Of a stretch of 64,000 nt of DNA, positions 50,942-60,418 are shown piece by piece. The stretch is from Flavobacterium crassostreae (GTDB lineage Bacteria; Bacteroidota; Bacteroidia; Flavobacteriales; Flavobacteriaceae). Numbering within the stretch: the first letter of the stretch is position 1; each line of letters starts with the position of its first letter. The notes beneath the pieces are model-generated. The model searched no databases, was not told the origin of the DNA, and saw nothing but the letters and a program-made list of their open reading frames with translations. The translations under genes were made by a program, and so were the position numbers. The stretch lies in assembly GCF_001831475.1 (NCBI RefSeq), contig NZ_CP017688.1:1612001-1676000 (forward strand), read 5' to 3'.

Positions 50942-51580
50942 TTAGTTTGCGCTTAGGTACGCTGCAGTACTGTTTCTGTCTGCACTCATGGCTTCTTTAC
51001 CAGCTTCCCAGTTTGCAGGACAAACTTCGCCTTTTTCTTGAACATGTGTGTAGGCATCTACCATACGGATGTACTCATTTACGTTACGACCTAATGGCAT
51101 GTCGTTTACACTTTCGTGAAAAATTTTCCCTGTTTCGTCAATTAAATACGTAGCTCTAAAAGTAACATTAGAACCTTCTACAATCACAGAGTCCGTTTCT
51201 TCACTATATTCCATAGAGTCTACATCTAGAATACCTAATATATTAGATAAGTTTCTGTTTGTATCTGCAAGAATTGGATAGGTTACGCCTTCAATACCTC
51301 CGTTGTTTTTAGGGGTGTTTAACCAAGCAAAATGCACTTCGTTGGTATCACAAGAGGCACCAATCACCATAGTGTTTCTTTTTTCAAATTCAGGTAATGC
51401 AGCTTGAAAAGCATGTAATTCCGTTGGACATACAAAAGTAAAATCTTTTGGGTACCAAAACAAAAGTACTTTTTTGTTGTTTTTTGTAGCTTCTTCAAAA
51501 ATATTAATTTTCAAATTGTCTCCCATTTCTGAGATAGCATCTACTGCAATACTTGGGAATTTTTTTCCTACTAATGACAT
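50942..51580 (-). CDS. ahpC: typical 2-Cys peroxiredoxin (AhpC/Prx1 type)
   Basis: 212 residues. Peroxidatic Cys in DFTFVCPTELHAFQ and resolving Cys in GEVCPANWEAG. Start MSLVGKKFPSIAVDA. Destroys hydrogen peroxide and alkyl hydroperoxides with thioredoxin. First gene of the Prx-Trx-DUF6952 run; no ahpF is adjacent, so the thioredoxin gene 123 nt downstream is the probable reductant. Confidence 0.95.
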   Translation of the reverse strand: MSLVGKKFPSIAVDAISEMGDNLKINIFEEATKNNKKVLLFWYPKDFTFVCPTELHAFQAALPEFEKRNTMVIGASCDTNEVHFAWLNTPKNNGGIEGVTYPILADTNRNLSNILGILDVDSMEYSEETDSVIVEGSNVTFRATYLIDETGKIFHESVNDMPLGRNVNEYIRMVDAYTHVQEKGEVCPANWEAGKEAMSADRNSTAAYLSAN

Positions 51581-51703
51581 AATTTTGTGTTTTAAAGTTA
51601 TTTTTTTAGACCATGTAAAAGTAGTTAATTCGTGTAGTTTTAAGCCATCAATTTCAATTATATATTTTTATATACCAATAGATTTTTGCTATAGTCTGAA
51701 AGA

Positions 51704-51738
51704 GTAAAGCCATAACTAATGGGTAGTTATGGCTTTAT
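51704..51738. terminator. strong hairpin between ahpC and nhaC
   Basis: TAAAGCCATAACTA - ATGGG - TAGTTATGGCTTTA, perfect stem. It lies downstream of nhaC's stop (minus strand) and upstream of ahpC's promoter. The T-run is weak, so it may be a processing or attenuation hairpin rather than a classic terminator. Confidence 0.6.
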
Positions 51739-51768
51739 AATAAAAGGATTTTGTAAAGTAGGTTTTGA

Positions 51769-53229
51769 TTATAGTAGTTCTTTGGAAGAAACAAGCTGTT
51801 TTATTTTTATCTGAAAGGCAGCAAATAATAGTGTCATAAAAGGGCTCAATAAATTAAAGAAGGCATAAGGCAAATAATCAAATGTTGCCACTCCTAAAGT
51901 CCCCGATTGGTAGGCACCACAAGTGTTCCAAGGTATTAAAACCGAGGTTACCGTTCCAGAATCCTCTAGGGTTCTACTCAGGTTCTCTGGTGCCAATCCT
52001 TTTTCTTGGTATGCTTTTGCAAACATTTTGCCAGGAACCACAATGGCTAAATATTGATCCGATGCGGTAATGTTTAAAGCCAAACAACTTCCTACCGTTG
52101 CCGCAAACAGCCCAAAAGTAGTATGCGCTAGCTTTAATAAGGTTTGGCTAATTCTTGCCAAAGCACCAATGGCATCCATTACTCCGCCAAAAACCATGGC
52201 GCAAATAATTAACCAGATAGTGCCAAGCATTTTTTGCATACCTCCAGATGTAAATAAATCTGCAAGGGTTTTGTTGGGCGTAGGGATGGTTATTTGACCA
52301 GTAATGGCGTTCATTACGGCTTTGTAACCAGATTCAAAAGATAGCTGCTCTACACCAGCAATTTGATTGAGGATTTCGGGTTGCCAAATAACAGCAAAAG
52401 CCGCCGCCAGTAGCGTACCGGCCAATAAGGCAATTAATGGTTCTGTTTTTTGGATTATAAGTCCAATTACCATTGCAGGTACCAGAAATAACCAACCCGA
52501 TATGGTAAATGTGTTTTCAATATCTCGTAACAAATCTGCAATGTTGATAGCGCCTTTTACATCTACCCAAAGCCCCAAAATAAGAAACAACAACAACGAT
52601 ATAATATAACTTGGAATGGTCGTTAAGGTCATGTATCTAATGTGGGTAAACAAATCTGTGCCAGCCATAGTAGGAGCTAGGTTTGTGGTATCTGACATTG
52701 GAGAAAGTTTGTCTCCAAAATAGGCTCCGGAGATTACCGCACCCGCCACCATGCCCAGATCAAAGCCTAGTGCACCACCCACACCTATCAAAGCAATACC
52801 TACGGTGGCACTAGTGGTCCAAGAGCTACCAGTTGCAATAGAAATGATAGAGCATATAATTAAGGTTGCAGGCAAAAATATAGCTGGACTTAGTAGTTGT
52901 AATCCATAATAAATCATGGCAGGAATAATGCCGCTTACCAGCCAAGTTCCGGCTAAGGCACCCACCATTAATAAAATGAGTATAGATCCTACGGTGGATT
53001 TTATATTTTCGGCAACCTCTTCCATCATTTTTTGATAGCTAACCTTATTAAAAAAACCTACTACTATAGCAACAGCAGCTCCTAATAACAAAACAAATTG
53101 GTTGCTTCCGCTCAGGGCATCTTCGCCGTACACAGACACATTATACCCCAGCATTACGATAAGTGCCGCCACCGGTATTAAAGCCTCTGTGATAGATAAG
53201 TTTTTGTTTTTATTGATCTTTGTATCCAT
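51769..53229 (-). CDS. nhaC: Na+/H+ antiporter NhaC
   Basis: 486 residues from MDTKINKNKNLSITEAL (53229); the longer frame adds a Cys/Phe-rich segment that is probably untranslated. About 12 membrane helices. Motifs SSWTTSATVGIALIGVGGALG, SGAYFGDKLSPMSDTTNLAP and EDSGTVTSVLIPWNTCGAYQSGTLGV are NhaC hallmarks. Exchanges sodium for protons, for pH and salt balance. Confidence 0.95.
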   Translation of the reverse strand: MDTKINKNKNLSITEALIPVAALIVMLGYNVSVYGEDALSGSNQFVLLLGAAVAIVVGFFNKVSYQKMMEEVAENIKSTVGSILILLMVGALAGTWLVSGIIPAMIYYGLQLLSPAIFLPATLIICSIISIATGSSWTTSATVGIALIGVGGALGFDLGMVAGAVISGAYFGDKLSPMSDTTNLAPTMAGTDLFTHIRYMTLTTIPSYIISLLLFLILGLWVDVKGAINIADLLRDIENTFTISGWLFLVPAMVIGLIIQKTEPLIALLAGTLLAAAFAVIWQPEILNQIAGVEQLSFESGYKAVMNAITGQITIPTPNKTLADLFTSGGMQKMLGTIWLIICAMVFGGVMDAIGALARISQTLLKLAHTTFGLFAATVGSCLALNITASDQYLAIVVPGKMFAKAYQEKGLAPENLSRTLEDSGTVTSVLIPWNTCGAYQSGTLGVATFDYLPYAFFNLLSPFMTLLFAAFQIKIKQLVSSKELL

Positions 53230-53414
53230 GTGTATTGTTTGAGATGGCAATATAACTAAAAAAGAAGGTACGAGCCTAAAAACTGCTTTCATCCAAAGGC
53301 TTTGTAGAGGCTTTTTTTTCAAAAAACAACAAATAATACAAAACACACTATGATTTTAAAACGCTGAATAATAGCATTTTGTGGGTATTCATAAGATTTT
53401 TTTATTGGCTATAA

Positions 53415-53442
53415 CAAAAAAAAAGGATTTTGTGCAAAATCC
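53415..53442 (-). terminator. rho-independent terminator after the glycoside hydrolase family 3 gene
   Basis: Minus strand: GGATTTTGCACAAAATCC followed by nine T. Confidence 0.85.
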
Positions 53443-53449
53443 GCATAGT

Positions 53450-55063
53450 TTAAACAAACAACGATCCAACCACATCTAAATGTACCGGTAATGTTCCAGG
53501 ACAAAAACGGTTTTCTACCAATTGTATGGCTGCGTTTTCTTGAAAAACAGCAAAATCTTGGTAGACCTGAACAATTCCAGAGGCCAATTGCAAATTAGGG
53601 ATAACCGCTAAGGCATACGGATTACCAAATACATAAAGCACACATTTTTTGGATTGTAACAACTGGTTCAAGAACGCCAAAACCCCATCCGAAATCCCAA
53701 AGTTGTCTAACGGTTTGGCTTTTGGAACAAACAAGGCAACAATAAGTGTATCGTATTGGTGTAGTTGCTCTTTTAAAGAAACAATAACAGAAGGATCTTC
53801 ATTCTCTATACAAAAACTAGGAGCTTGTAGCGTTGGAGCTATGGTCTCAAAAAAAGAATTGCTACTGGGTTGGTACAAACTCAATTGGGCCAAAGTACCT
53901 TTTTGAGCAGCCTCAAGCACTAGGGCAGTATTGGCAGTATCTTTTATTTTGGTAATGGTTTGTTGCGCTATTTTTTGGTTAAGATCTGCGGTGGTTTCAA
54001 AATCTAAAGTAGTTTTAATGGCAGTGTTAGGGGCAAATAAACCGGCTTTTTCTTTGCATTTTAACAACCGAGCATAGCTCTCTTCGATGCGTTGTGGAGT
54101 AGCATTTTGGAGGATTTCTTGCACCCCTTCGGGTATGTTTTCGGCAAAACACAACACATCATTACCGGCATTAAAAGCCTCCCACTCTAACTGGCCTTTT
54201 TTGGCATACAGTTGGGCAACGCTATGCATGTTTAGAGCATCCGAAATCACCAAACCATCAAATTTTAATTGCTTTCGCAAAAGGGTCTCAATAACGGTTT
54301 TGGATAGAGTAGCCGAAATATTTTTACCATCATGTAAGGCAGGAACCGCCAGATGGCCAATCATGATAGAATCTACGTTTTGTTCTATTGCCTTTATAAA
54401 CGGATACCATTCATTGGCTGTTAATTGGTCTAGCGTTTCTTCTAAAACGGGCAAGCCTAAATGCGAATCTACGCTGGTGTTGCCATGACCTGGAAAGTGT
54501 TTTAGACATCCTAAAATTCCAACATCCCGCATTCCTCTGAGATACTCTAAGGCAAAGAGGCTTACTTTATGTTTGCTCTCTCCAAACGAACGATAGCCAA
54601 TAACCGGATTATTAGGGTTGTTGTTAATGTCCGCTAGTGGTGCTAAGTTGTAATGAATTCCGGCGGCTTTTAAATCCAATCCAATTTGTTTGCCTACTTC
54701 ATAAACCAAACCAGAGTCGCTCTCTGGCAATGCTCCAAGTGTTATGGCATAAGGGTATTGTGGGGTTTTTTCTACCCGCATGGCCAAGCCCCATTCTGCA
54801 TCAATACTCATCAGTAGTGGTGTTGGGGCGCATTTTTGGTACCGTTGGATTAGTTGTTGTAAACGCTGGTAACTATGGTTGTTTAGGGCTACTTTTTTTT
54901 TGGTTTCGTAATTAGTTGCAGCACTGGCTCGACTATGAAAAAAAGTTAAACCTCCTATGTTATGGTCTCGGATTAATTTTTCGGTGGCCTGAATGTTTGC
55001 CTCGCTGTCATTGATAAAAACGGCTGGAAAAAAAAATTGTCCTATTTTTTGTTCTAATGTCAT
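53450..55063 (-). CDS. glycoside hydrolase family 3, NagZ-like beta-N-acetylglucosaminidase
   Basis: 537 residues. Catalytic-domain motifs IGGLTFFHS, MSIDAEWGLAMRV, and the NagZ signature CLKHFPGHGNTSVDSHLGLP with the His/Asp pair; FDGLVISDALNMHSV carries the nucleophile Asp. A second, shorter C-terminal domain follows (~350-537). NagZ cuts GlcNAc from muropeptides. Same direction as an AmpG-like permease and a GHL10 glycosidase upstream, so a peptidoglycan-recycling cluster is likely. No signal peptide seen, suggesting cytoplasmic action. Confidence 0.85.
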   Translation of the reverse strand: MTLEQKIGQFFFPAVFINDSEANIQATEKLIRDHNIGGLTFFHSRASAATNYETKKKVALNNHSYQRLQQLIQRYQKCAPTPLLMSIDAEWGLAMRVEKTPQYPYAITLGALPESDSGLVYEVGKQIGLDLKAAGIHYNLAPLADINNNPNNPVIGYRSFGESKHKVSLFALEYLRGMRDVGILGCLKHFPGHGNTSVDSHLGLPVLEETLDQLTANEWYPFIKAIEQNVDSIMIGHLAVPALHDGKNISATLSKTVIETLLRKQLKFDGLVISDALNMHSVAQLYAKKGQLEWEAFNAGNDVLCFAENIPEGVQEILQNATPQRIEESYARLLKCKEKAGLFAPNTAIKTTLDFETTADLNQKIAQQTITKIKDTANTALVLEAAQKGTLAQLSLYQPSSNSFFETIAPTLQAPSFCIENEDPSVIVSLKEQLHQYDTLIVALFVPKAKPLDNFGISDGVLAFLNQLLQSKKCVLYVFGNPYALAVIPNLQLASGIVQVYQDFAVFQENAAIQLVENRFCPGTLPVHLDVVGSLFV

Positions 55064-55144
55064 GGTTTGGTTTTTTTGTCTTTGGCTGTTTGTTTTTGGA
55101 ATAGAAAAAAAATTAAATCCAAACCAACCGCTCCGGATGGATAC

Positions 55145-56422
55145 TTATGGATTGGTATCTACTTTTTTGCCAAATGTTTTGGGATAGATTAAAAATTGGG
55201 ATAAAATTATCCCGGGTACGGTCGCTAATAACACCCAAACAAAAAAATTGCCATAGCCTAAATATTCTTGTATAAAGCCGCTTGCCATACCTGGAAGCAT
55301 CATTCCTAATGCCATAAAACCGGTTGCAATAGCGTAGTGTGCGGTTTTGGACTCTCCTTCGGCTACATAAATGAGGTACATCATAAAGGCAGCAAAACCA
55401 AATCCATAACCAAATTGTTCCGCTAGTACGGTTGCATAGATATAGTACAGGTTACTTGGATGAAAATGCGCCAGCAGTACAAAACCAATAATAGGCAAGT
55501 GCATGGCCAAAATCATGGGTAACATCCATTTGCCTAAGCCGTCTTTGGAGATAACGATGCCGCCAATAATACCGCCAATGGTTAGGGCTAGTACACCAAA
55601 GGTACCGTATATAATACCTACGTCTTGTGTGGTTAGCCCCATGCCGCCTACTGCAAGATCGTCAATTAAGAACGGAGTCAGCATTTTTAAAAGTTGGGAT
55701 TCTCCTAGGCGAAATAACAAAATAAAAGCCAAAACAATACCTATTTGTTTTTTTTGAAAGAAACTAGAAAATACGGATGCAAAACTGGCTTTTGGGGCTG
55801 CAACAGAATTTTTTACCAAGGCAGTTTCGGATCTAGGTGTCGCAAAATAATTGTAAATAGTAAGCAACGTCATCAATGCTCCTACAAAAAGCATGGTGTA
55901 GGACCATGCTTTTTGTTTGTCACCATATTCTTGTTCTAGATACCCGCCAATGATCACAATTAGGCCGTTTCCGGTAAGCATAGAAAGTCTGTAAAAAGTG
56001 CTGCGTATTCCTAAAAAAAAGGATTGTTGGTCTTTTTGTAAAGCTAATAGATAAAAACCATCACTAGCTACATCATTAGAGGCAGAGGCAAATGCGGCTA
56101 CCCAAAATATGGCAAGACTGATTACAAAAAAATGCTGCATCGGAAGGGTTGCTCCAACTGCCAAAAAAGCCAGAGAGATCACTAATTGCATGGCCAAAAA
56201 CCATTTTCTTTTGGTGGCATACAAATCAATAAACGGACTCCATAATGGTTTGATTACCCATGGCAAGTACAATAGGCTGGTATAAATACCGATAGCTTCG
56301 TTAGGAATACCGAGGTTTTTGTACATTATCACCGATACGGATATGATAATTGCATAAGGCAGGCCTGAGGCAAAATTTAACACAGGAATCCAGTACCAGG
56401 CGCTGTTATTTTGGGTCTTCAT
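55145..56422 (-). CDS. AmpG-like MFS permease
   Basis: 425 residues from MKTQNNSAWYWIPVLNFASGLPYAI (56422). Twelve membrane helices; LNFASGLPYAIIISVSVIMYKNLG and LLYLPWVIKPLWSPFIDLYATKRKW are the first signatures of the AmpG/PAT group, which import anhydromuropeptides. The start overlaps the end of the GHL10 gene by 17 nt and the NagZ-like gene is 81 nt downstream, supporting a recycling role. Confidence 0.8.
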   Translation of the reverse strand: MKTQNNSAWYWIPVLNFASGLPYAIIISVSVIMYKNLGIPNEAIGIYTSLLYLPWVIKPLWSPFIDLYATKRKWFLAMQLVISLAFLAVGATLPMQHFFVISLAIFWVAAFASASNDVASDGFYLLALQKDQQSFFLGIRSTFYRLSMLTGNGLIVIIGGYLEQEYGDKQKAWSYTMLFVGALMTLLTIYNYFATPRSETALVKNSVAAPKASFASVFSSFFQKKQIGIVLAFILLFRLGESQLLKMLTPFLIDDLAVGGMGLTTQDVGIIYGTFGVLALTIGGIIGGIVISKDGLGKWMLPMILAMHLPIIGFVLLAHFHPSNLYYIYATVLAEQFGYGFGFAAFMMYLIYVAEGESKTAHYAIATGFMALGMMLPGMASGFIQEYLGYGNFFVWVLLATVPGIILSQFLIYPKTFGKKVDTNP

Positions 56423-57980
56423 TTTCGGTGGGTTCAATGGTTTTTTTAACGGCATTTGGGTTTAGTGTTGTAGGCAAGCTTTCGTTGCCATAAAAGTCAA
56501 TGAACGAAAGGGCATAGGTGGTGTTGTTTTCGGAATTGTTTTTGGGCAGTACAATGCTAATGGTGTATTTTTTTTCTTGGATAGCAATTTTGTCTACTAT
56601 TTGACTTGGGTTGTTGGTGTCTAATTGGGTGCTGTCTTTGGCGGCATATACCACTACATACCGTACCATAGAGTGTGTAGGATAGTTCAGTAGATAGGTG
56701 GTGGTGCTATCGGTTTGTTTTTTGTTGCAAACAGTAGGGATGTCCATTACTATTCTTCGGGAGTTTGGGACTACATACGGTAATGCAGGATATTTGTATT
56801 GGTTGTTGGCTAAGAGTTGGGTTACTGTTTTGTTTTTGTTGACAAAGACTTTGGCGCTAAAAAAAGCATTTCCTCCTAGGTTAGGGTAGGTTCTGGTTAG
56901 GTCAATTTGGCTGGGTATTTCATGGGGGTTGTACCAGTTTTTGTCTGAATCGGCATTGATTTTATAGCTTCCGTTGCCAATGTATATGGCGGTGTTTTTG
57001 GAGTTTTCGGCCCACCATTTTAATAATTTTGTGTAGGAGGCGGTACGGTGGTTTCTGCTCCAGTATAGTTGGGGTACTAGATAATCAATCCAACAGTTTT
57101 CCATCCATGCCATAGGATCTGCAAATAAATCGTCATAATTGGTTTGTCCGGATTGGGTATCGGAGCCTTTTGGATCTACGGATTTATTGCGCCATACTCC
57201 AAAGGGACTGATTCCGAATTGCACCCAAGGTTTGGCTTTTTTGATAGATAAGGATACCGCTAGTACAAAATCATTGACGTTCTTGCGTCTCCAATCTTCT
57301 AGGGATAATCCGTCTGCATATTTTGAGTAGGAGGCGGTGTCATTAAAATCTTCTCGGGCTACTTTGTAGGGATAAAAATAATCATCAAAGTGGATGGCAT
57401 CAATGTCATATTTGCGTACTACCTCGTCTACTACGGCTATTAAATGGGATTGTACCTCTGGGAGTGCAGGGTCATAGTAGTATTTTCCGCCGTATTTTAA
57501 CATCCACTCGGGGTGTTTGTACCAGTCGTGTTGTTTGCTTAGTTGGGCGGTGTTGAGGTCCATGGTGGCGCGATAGGGGTTTAGCCAGGCATGAAATTCA
57601 AAGCCTTGTAGGTGGGATTGGGTAACCATCCAGGCGAGTAAATCTACGTTGTTGGCGGGGGCTTGTCCTTGTTTGCCGGTGAGGTATTTGGACCAAGGGG
57701 CTAGTTGTGTGGGGTAGAAGGCGTCTCCGGCGGTTCGGATTTGTACGATTACGGCATTGTAATGTAATTTTTTGTAAGTGTCTAGTATTTCAAGAAAATC
57801 TGCTTTTTGTTTCTCTATGGAGTCGTTGCCAGATTTTGGCCAGTCTATATTTGCTACGGTGGCTATCCAAACAGCTCGGAATTCGTTTTTGGGATGGCTG
57901 GTTGGTTCTTGTGCATTTGCTTGATTTATAGAAAGGATAAGAAGCAACAAGAGGGATAGTAGGTGGTTGTTTTGGGTCAT
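56406..57980 (-). CDS. GHL10-family glycosidase (DigH-like), secreted
   Basis: 524 residues with a signal peptide (LSLLLLLILSINQANAQ). GHL10/DUF187 domain: FRAVWIATVANIDWPKSG, YNAVIVQIRTAGDAFYPTQLAPWS, GFEFHAWLNPYRA, YDIDAIHFDDYFYPY, FGISPFGVWRNKS. The C-terminal ~120 residues are a beta-sandwich (fibronectin-like) domain. E. coli DigH of this family cleaves peptidoglycan glycan strands lacking stem peptides. It is first of three peptidoglycan genes. Confidence 0.85.
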   Translation of the reverse strand: MTQNNHLLSLLLLLILSINQANAQEPTSHPKNEFRAVWIATVANIDWPKSGNDSIEKQKADFLEILDTYKKLHYNAVIVQIRTAGDAFYPTQLAPWSKYLTGKQGQAPANNVDLLAWMVTQSHLQGFEFHAWLNPYRATMDLNTAQLSKQHDWYKHPEWMLKYGGKYYYDPALPEVQSHLIAVVDEVVRKYDIDAIHFDDYFYPYKVAREDFNDTASYSKYADGLSLEDWRRKNVNDFVLAVSLSIKKAKPWVQFGISPFGVWRNKSVDPKGSDTQSGQTNYDDLFADPMAWMENCWIDYLVPQLYWSRNHRTASYTKLLKWWAENSKNTAIYIGNGSYKINADSDKNWYNPHEIPSQIDLTRTYPNLGGNAFFSAKVFVNKNKTVTQLLANNQYKYPALPYVVPNSRRIVMDIPTVCNKKQTDSTTTYLLNYPTHSMVRYVVVYAAKDSTQLDTNNPSQIVDKIAIQEKKYTISIVLPKNNSENNTTYALSFIDFYGNESLPTTLNPNAVKKTIEPTENEDPK

Positions 57981-58382
57981 TGTTAGTAATTTAAATAAAG
58001 ATCAAAAATAGTTTTTTTATGGAATTTTATGCCCTATTATTGGTATTATAATTTTAGAAGTTTTTTGGTGGGTGGCTGGTTTTTTTGTAGAACTGCGGTT
58101 TTGCTAGCCCCAACAGTAGTGAAAAGCCTTTGTAGGCTGCTGGCTGTTTTTTATGGTAGGCACAGAGCGACCAAAGGAAGCTCCTGTGCGTGCCTATAAA
58201 AAAGGCCGGCAGCCAAAAAGCTTGTAACGGATGCTGGGAATGGCTCCAAAAAATAAAAAACAAATAGGGATGCAAATTGAAATTGTTTTATACATTTGGA
58301 TTTTAAATTTTAGATTGCATTATATTTAAGATATAGGCTAGATTTTTATATACTATTAATTTTTACTAATAATTTCCTGATT
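57981..58382. other. 402-bp intergenic region with a long palindromic element
   Basis: Lies between divergent genes (GHL10 on minus, permease on plus), so both promoters must be here. The central part is the palindrome at 58103-58247. No further frame is convincing. Confidence 0.6.
58103..58247. repeat. long palindromic repeat, distant relative of the RHS-array palindrome
   Basis: Begins GCTAGCCCCAACAGTAGTGAAAAGCC and ends GCTGGGAATGGCTCC, compared with CCTAGCCCAGATAGTAGCGGC...GCTGGAAGTAGCT in the array. Inner arms GGCTGCTGGCTG / GGCCGGCAGCC and GTAGGCAC / GTGCCTA fold into a long hairpin. Same ends, unrelated stem. Confidence 0.65.
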
Positions 58383-60308
58383 ATGGCCCTTTCGAGTTTG
58401 TTTAGAAAAAAAACGGTTCAAGATATTTTAAAACAGGTAGCCCAGAATGAAACCGATGGACATGCTGCTCTAGGTAGGCATTTGACGGCTAGAGATTTGA
58501 CGGCTTTTGGTATTGCTGCCATTGTGGGTGCGGGTATTTTTAGTACCATTGGTAAGGCTAGTGCGGATGGGGGACCTGCGGTGATTTTTTTGTTTTTGTT
58601 TACGGCTTTGGCTTGTAGTTTTGCGGCTTTTGCTTATGCGGAGTTTGCTTCGATGGTTCCGGTTTCGGGGAGTGCTTATACGTATTCGTATGTGGCCTTT
58701 GGGGAGTTAATTGCTTGGATTATAGGTTGGGCTCTTATTATGGAATATGCCATTGGTAATATTACGGTGGCCATATCGTGGAGTGATTATTTTACGGGTT
58801 TGTTAGAGAGTGGTGGTATTTTGTTGCCGCAATGGGTTCAGATGGATTATTTGACGGCTTCTAACGGTTTTAGGGATGCTACGGCACTGATGCAAAGTGG
58901 CAAAACCTATGCTAATTTAAGTGATGGTTTAAAGGCGTCTTATATGGCTTGGACTACCTGTCCGAGGTTGGGGTCTTTTCATTTGGTAGCAGATTTGCCG
59001 GCTCTTTTTATTATTGTTTTGATTACGGCTTTGGTGTATCGGGGTATGAAAGAGTCTCGCAATGCGAGTAATATGATGGTGGTGGTTAAATTGTGTATCA
59101 TTTTGTTGGTTATTGCGGTGGGTGTTTTTTATGTTGATACCGCCAATTGGACTCCTTTTGCGCCTAATGGTGTGAGTGGGGTTTTAAAAGGGGTTTCGGC
59201 GGTTTTCTTTGCCTATATTGGTTTTGATGCCATCTCTACTACTGCCGAAGAGTGTAAGGATCCGCAACGGGATTTGCCTAGAGGGATGATGTGGGCAATT
59301 ATAATTTGTACTATTTTGTATGTGGTGATTGCCTTGGTTCTGACCGGTATGGTGAACTATAGTTTGTTGGACGTGGGGGATCCTCTGGCGTTTGTATTTG
59401 CTAAGTTGGATCTAAAATGGATGTCTGGAATTATTGCTGTTAGTGCGGTAATTGCTATGGCGAGTGTTTTGTTGGTTTTTCAAATGGGGCAACCGCGTAT
59501 TTGGATGAGTATGAGCCGAGATGGTTTGTTGCCAAAGAAATTCTCTAGGGTGCATCCAAAATTTAAAACCCCTTCGTATGCTACTATTGTTACGGGTTTT
59601 GTGGTAGCTATCCCGGCTTTGTTTTTAAACCTAACTATGGTTACGGATTTGTGTAGTATTGGCACTTTGTTTGCTTTTGTATTGGTGTGTGCGGGGGTTT
59701 TGGTGTTGCAGAATAAACCAAATATTCCGAGAGGAAAATTTAAAACGCCGTATGTAAATTCAAAATATGTGGTGCCTTTTATGCTGGTGGCTGGGTTGTA
59801 TTATGCTTTTAATTTTAATACTAAGGCTACCATGGATTTTATTACTAATGCAACCCAAATAAATTCGCCAACGGCCATTATTACGGCACTCAATAAACAA
59901 GAGTCTCAAAAAGTATATGCTTATTTGGTGGGACTAGACGCCAATAATAGTACTGTTGGTACGCCAGATTTAGAGATTTTAATGAGCCAATATACCTCCA
60001 AACCAACGCAATATGCTGCCGTTGTTGCGGGATTGCCTATTGTGGATTCTCTTAAATACGAAAGTGGTTTGGATCTTTTTAAGCATAAAATACCGATGTG
60101 GATTTTCTTGTTGGCTTTGGTGGGGCTCACCATCTGGTCTTTTAAAGAAAATTTGTCTTTGATACCACTGTTGGGTTTAGTGAGTTGTTTGTATATGATG
60201 GCAGAGTTGAGTGTTTGGAACTGGATTTACTTTACTATTTGGTTGTTGGTAGGGTTGGTGATTTATTTTAGCTTTGGCCGAAAACACAGCAAACTGAGTC
60301 ATTTGTAG
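58383..60308 (+). CDS. APC-superfamily amino acid permease
   Basis: 641 residues. Cationic amino acid transporter-like: GRHLTARDLTAFGIAAIVGAGIFSTIGKA, AYAEFASMVPVSGSAYTYSYV, FFAYIGFDAISTTAEECKDPQRDLP. At least 12 helices. Two long non-membrane inserts: ~145-190, and ~475-555 (TNATQINSPTAIITALNKQE...), the latter near the last helices and likely periplasmic. Substrate not decided by sequence. Confidence 0.9.
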   Translation: MALSSLFRKKTVQDILKQVAQNETDGHAALGRHLTARDLTAFGIAAIVGAGIFSTIGKASADGGPAVIFLFLFTALACSFAAFAYAEFASMVPVSGSAYTYSYVAFGELIAWIIGWALIMEYAIGNITVAISWSDYFTGLLESGGILLPQWVQMDYLTASNGFRDATALMQSGKTYANLSDGLKASYMAWTTCPRLGSFHLVADLPALFIIVLITALVYRGMKESRNASNMMVVVKLCIILLVIAVGVFYVDTANWTPFAPNGVSGVLKGVSAVFFAYIGFDAISTTAEECKDPQRDLPRGMMWAIIICTILYVVIALVLTGMVNYSLLDVGDPLAFVFAKLDLKWMSGIIAVSAVIAMASVLLVFQMGQPRIWMSMSRDGLLPKKFSRVHPKFKTPSYATIVTGFVVAIPALFLNLTMVTDLCSIGTLFAFVLVCAGVLVLQNKPNIPRGKFKTPYVNSKYVVPFMLVAGLYYAFNFNTKATMDFITNATQINSPTAIITALNKQESQKVYAYLVGLDANNSTVGTPDLEILMSQYTSKPTQYAAVVAGLPIVDSLKYESGLDLFKHKIPMWIFLLALVGLTIWSFKENLSLIPLLGLVSCLYMMAELSVWNWIYFTIWLLVGLVIYFSFGRKHSKLSHL

Positions 60309-60337
60309 CTTTTGGATGCCGATAGTTTTATATAAAA

Positions 60338-60372
60338 AAAATCCGTTTAAGATCTCTCTTGAACGGATTTTT
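60338..60372. terminator. bidirectional terminator between permease and PLP-enzyme genes
   Basis: AAATCCGTTTAAG - ATCTCT - CTTGAACGGATTT with A-run before and T-run after, between convergent genes. Confidence 0.85.
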
Positions 60373-60418
60373 GACTACATAAAAAAACTAATTATAAAAC
60401 GTAACTCTAGGGTTTTGA

